Positions 61,059-64,000 of a DNA stretch of 64,000 nucleotides are shown one piece after another. Source of the stretch: Ricordea florida (lineage: Eukaryota; Cnidaria; Anthozoa; Corallimorpharia; Ricordeidae); contig OX453273.1 in assembly GCA_949710005.1 (NCBI GenBank), positions 4,781,706 to 4,845,705 of the forward strand, given 5' to 3'. The notes beneath the pieces were generated by a model that did not search any database, was not told where the DNA came from, and was given only the letters and a program-made list of their open reading frames with translations. Position numbers and translations under genes: made by a program. The number at the start of each line of letters is the position of its first letter. Position 1 is the stretch's first letter.

Positions 61059-62101
61059 GTGAGTTCCTTTTTAATGCTGTAATTTCTTTAATGCGTATAA
61101 TAATTTAGTTATATTAAATATTTGGTGACAGCAGTAGTTGATGGTCAAAGGTTTGGTAACGGTTTTTCAGGGAGTGATGGAAACTGTGGAGTAATAGATG
61201 CACATTGGATTTACAAGGGTGGTGGAATAGAAAAAGCTTTGCCAGTGTCAGTAACTGCAGGAAATGAAACATTTTGGTAATAATGGCACCGGAAGAAAGA
61301 AGTTAAAGTCAAGGTAAAAAGTTAGAATTTGGATCTAGTCAAATTATATGCAATGGACGAGCAACTGGTGGCTAGAAATGTTTCTCCGAGTGATCGTGGA
61401 TGTCTGAAAATCTAGACATGGGGTAGTGATGGTGCGGGATGGAGAAGGTGAAAGAAGGAGGATATGAACTTTTTCCTAGCCGAAGGCTCTGTGATGGACG
61501 ACCAGTGGAAGGTGGTTGAAAAGGATGTTAGGTTGAAAGATTGAAAAAGTGGGATTTAGGATAAAAGCATTATGGCCTTTTGGAAAAAAATACGGAGTGT
61601 AGTTTCATCTTGGTGATGAATGGTGATATGATTTCTACAGCCAAATTAGAAAGTGTTTTGATGTTTCAGTCGACTCCACAAGGGTTATTCTTGCGTGAAT
61701 GCTTAAATCGAACGAAGGATTGATTTGGTTTTCTCCATATCATACTTTGGGTTAGGATTTTGGTTGAACAAAATAACTTTTTTTCGCCCCTCTGATGGCC
61801 TTTTTTAATGTTTTGAGGGGATTAGGCTTCATTGTTTGCAAAACAATACATGCAAAAGTCCGATGGCAGCTCCATTACCGACAATTTACCGACTCGGATC
61901 CAATCTAAGTCGAGCGTGATTTCGCTCTAAAGGACATTAAAGTCCCCAAAAAAGGAAACAAAAGCTTCATTGTCTTAAAAAAAAATCCTAACCGTAACAA
62001 TAGGCAAAGTTTAGATATGATGGCTGGTGGTACTTTAGAATCATGACCATCTTATTAGAGTTGGTAGGTGAACTAATCTCAAAAAGTGCGTTCCCTTGTA
62101 T

Positions 62102-62217
62102 TTGTGATACGAGATCACACGGATCATAGCCCATAAAAGAAACCGACGACTACCTTGTGCTGAGTGGATTCATTGGTTTCTTTAATGCTTCGTGATCAGT
62201 GTGATCTCTGATCACAA
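62102..62217. repeat. Fold-back MITE with TTGTGAT ends, copy 2
   Basis: TTGTGATACGAGATCACACG and GTGATCTCTGATCACAA, with inner AATGCTTCGTGATC as in copy 1 (54272-54386). Confidence 0.75.
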
Positions 62218-62824
62218 ATCCTGGTCTGGATCATACCAAAGAAACGCACCCAAAGATAATAACCAATAGTTTTGATGATGGCATGGGTTGTGTTTCGTCC
62301 TCTGTCTTTGGAAGGCAATACGGTCATGATGGAACCGGGCTGAAGTTAGCTCGAGAGAGAACTTTGGTTCCGAGGAAACAGAATCGACAACAAACGAGTT
62401 TTTCAATCATACTTCTCAGTCGCTGTAGAAGAAATGTTTCTGAATCGTATGCTGTTACCTAGGTCGACGTGTAATAGGACACAGATTAGAAAAAAGCATA
62501 ATAACAACAATGACATAGCAGTCATCATCATCATAGCCATTATCTTCATCATGATCAACAAAAGAAAAAAAAAGAAGATTATCAGTACTTCAAATGGTCA
62601 GGGTGTACTCAATTCGCGCTGAAGTCACGGTTTTAATTTGGGGCATTGCAAACCATGCAACTGCCATTGTGATCATTTCTTAAAGTTGTTAAGAACCCAA
62701 ACTAGTGAATGGCTGACCAGTTAGCTATTTGAACGCGATGTACAAGCTCCAGTTTGCTAAACTTCATCTAAACGAAAGGAAATTCCCCAAGGATTATTTA
62801 AACACTTAGCTCTACCCTGCCACA

Positions 62825-62905
62825 AGTCTCCCATAGTCCATTGGTAGAACAACGAAACTGGTAATCTGAAGGTCGTAGGCTCGACTCCTATTGGGAGAAT
62901 TCAAA
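62825..62905 (+). repeat. tRNA-like SINE, family D, copy 2
   Basis: CTCCCATAGTCCATTGGTAG, CTGGTAATCTGAAGGTCGTA, GGCTCGACTCCTATTGGGAG; related to 38745-38825. Confidence 0.6.
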
Positions 62906-63098
62906 TTTCCTTTTTCTGAGTTTGCCTGTGACAGTGCTCTAAACTATCATTAAAGTTTAGTTTTCAAGAGACGTAGAAAGGCCAAGTTTTATAGGTTTGA
63001 ATTCCGCAAGCTATATATATCAGTGGACATATCTATCTATCCTAATATCTATCCAAATATATAGGGTGTAGTGAAGTCAAAAAGGAGGCATTGGTTTG

Positions 63099-63140
63099 CT
63101 GTAACTCTGAGTTTCACGCCTTGTGGCGATCGTCAGACAG
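63099..63140 (-). ncRNA. Minimal hammerhead ribozyme of a Penelope-like element
   Basis: Read on the minus strand: stem I CTGT, core CTGACGA, stem II (CGCC-aca-aGGCG), core GAAA, a 3-bp stem III (ACT-CAG-AGT, its first A being the last of GAAA), then T and the stem I partner ACAG. All conserved core positions (CUGANGA, GAAA) are present and all three stems pair. It lies just 3' of the Penelope-like coding region on the same strand, where such ribozymes are known in this retroelement class. Confidence 0.8.
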
Positions 63141-63233
63141 ACTTTTATTACAATGAAGAGATATATTTGGCCTTTTATACAGTTTGTTGATGCTAATTAC
63201 GCTAATTACAGTAATTACAGTAAAATGTGTTGA

Positions 63234-64000
63234 TTAGGTGTGATCTGCTTTGAGGTTCATTAGATAAAACTTGGTCTCGTGGCGGCATTTGGAAACTAGT
63301 TCTGATCTCTTGTTTAGGAGCGTAGATTTCTCGCCTTTGATTATGAAGAACTTTTCGGCTAAGCATAGATTGCATCTCTTAGATTTATTGCTGTAGGTTG
63401 CGGCGGAGGTTAGGATCGACCATTTGATTTCGAAGTCTGTGTCACTGTCCTTGAGATGCCAGATAAATTTTGAAAGTTCCGTGCTGTTGGCGTAGTGTCG
63501 GTTCCGAAAAGATAGCGTATGTTGGGTGTAGCGTTGTTTGAAGGGTCCTTCCGTTAGTCCGATGTAGTTCTTCTCTATGGGATCTTCGGTTTTTGTAACT
63601 TCAGCGTTGTACACGATGCTGGGAGTGAGACAGTTGTTTTCCAAGGGGCAGGTAGTTTTTTTGCGACAGTTACATCCGTGAGCTGGGGTGGTCTGATTAG
63701 CGTTCAGTACTTTTTGGTTGTGTTTCTTAATGATTCTTTCCATATTGTCCATGCAAGAATAGCTAACTTTAACAGTGTTCTTGTTGAAGATTTTGTGATA
63801 CTTGTGACTGGCGGGGAAATGTCTGGTGATAAGTCCGAGGAATGATTTACCGACGTTGGTTTGTACGTTTTTACTGCAAGGAGGGTGATCATTTTTTGTT
63901 GCATGAGATTCCGGAAATACGCCGATTTATCGCTGAGGGTAGCTGTTTGAGGATTGAAGGCGGATAATTTGATCTCGCGTCGATATACTGGGTGGTGTTG
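63234..64000 (-). pseudogene. Penelope-like element, C-terminal reverse transcriptase and GIY-YIG endonuclease
   Basis: Reading from the window edge on the minus strand, one frame gives the reverse transcriptase end (QYIDARSNYPPSILKQLPSA, INRRIS) to a stop near 63890. A different frame then gives HPPCSKNVQTNVGKSFLGLI, NTVKVSYSCMDNMERII and the endonuclease: CNCRKKTTCPLENNCL, YIGLTEGPFKQRYTQH and FIWHLKD, ending at 63234. About 60 codons that normally lie between these parts are missing and the frame changes, so this copy is broken. The 5' part is beyond the window. The GIY-YIG domain is what identifies the class. Confidence 0.82.

Larger units (their letters stand above)
59030..61070 (+). repeat. 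Tandem segmental duplication, offset 1,384 bp
   Basis: 59030-59683 and 60414-61045 are almost identical in exons and introns alike; over the first 170 bases I see one difference (AAGGAAG against AAGGGAG in the intron). The unit covers the end of PTS exon 3/7, exons 4/8 and 5/9. Because every exon is 2-2 in phase, the duplication lengthens the Ser/Thr region without changing the frame. Confidence 0.92.
61059..63095. other. Downstream intron or intergenic region
   Basis: No further Ser/Thr or cystine-knot exon was seen. Contains MITE copy 2 (62102-62217), a SINE D copy (62825-62905) and a short segment (about 62690-62760) like the tail of the SINE at 42825. Confidence 0.5.

Overview
The window looks like a piece of an anthozoan cnidarian genome, most likely a stony coral. 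The reasons are phase-coherent GT-AG introns, extracellular vWD/C8/TIL, EGF and Kunitz exons, many tRNA-derived SINEs and fold-back MITEs, a Penelope-like element, and a large Polinton (Maverick). The organism is inferred from content; no marker gene was tested.

Layout. 1-4065 is intergenic with MITEs. 4066-4796 is the last exon of a CSKMT/METTL12-type citrate synthase-lysine methyltransferase. From 11041 to 61058 runs one long plus-strand host gene, of which I could place 31 exons with matching splice phases (about 1,985 codons). It encodes a secreted gel-forming-mucin-like protein in the order five EGF-like modules, two Kunitz-like modules, vWD-C8-TIL (D1), vWD-C8-TIL (D2), a lone TIL (D'), vWD-C8-TIL (D3), then a Ser/Thr-rich region made of nine small symmetric exons. 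A near-identical tandem duplication (offset 1,384 bp) has copied part of that region. The first exons and the 3' end were not found.

Inside the intron between EGF exons 3 and 4 sits a complete Polinton, 17099-33830 (16,732 bp), with a perfect 6-bp target duplication (GCTTTA), AG...CT termini and long inverted repeats that reach into the first codons of its two outermost genes. It encodes a protein-primed family B DNA polymerase, a DDE integrase, a double-jelly-roll-type major capsid protein, a packaging ATPase, a probable minor capsid protein, five to six small membrane proteins, a zinc-knuckle-repeat protein and several unknowns. All reading frames are open. Its most unusual gene (30838-31299, minus) encodes a protein that I read as an Rpb7/RpoE-type RNA polymerase stalk subunit. 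The element also shows two recurring upstream motifs, one (TTGATATTT...) before four outward or minus-strand genes and one (T[CT]TAAA[AG][AG]) 20-28 nt before most structural genes, and hairpins at the 3' junctions of its convergent genes. Together these suggest a virus-like transcription programme of its own. I could not find the cysteine protease usual in Polintons.

Other mobile DNA: a deletion derivative of a two-gene DNA transposon (THAP protein and SAP-SWIM protein converging, 48364-49691), a truncated Penelope-like element with a GIY-YIG endonuclease and a minimal hammerhead ribozyme at the right edge, at least four SINE families, several MITE families, a 62-bp tandem repeat, and simple-sequence satellites. 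Most long open frames outside the genes listed are repeat artefacts.
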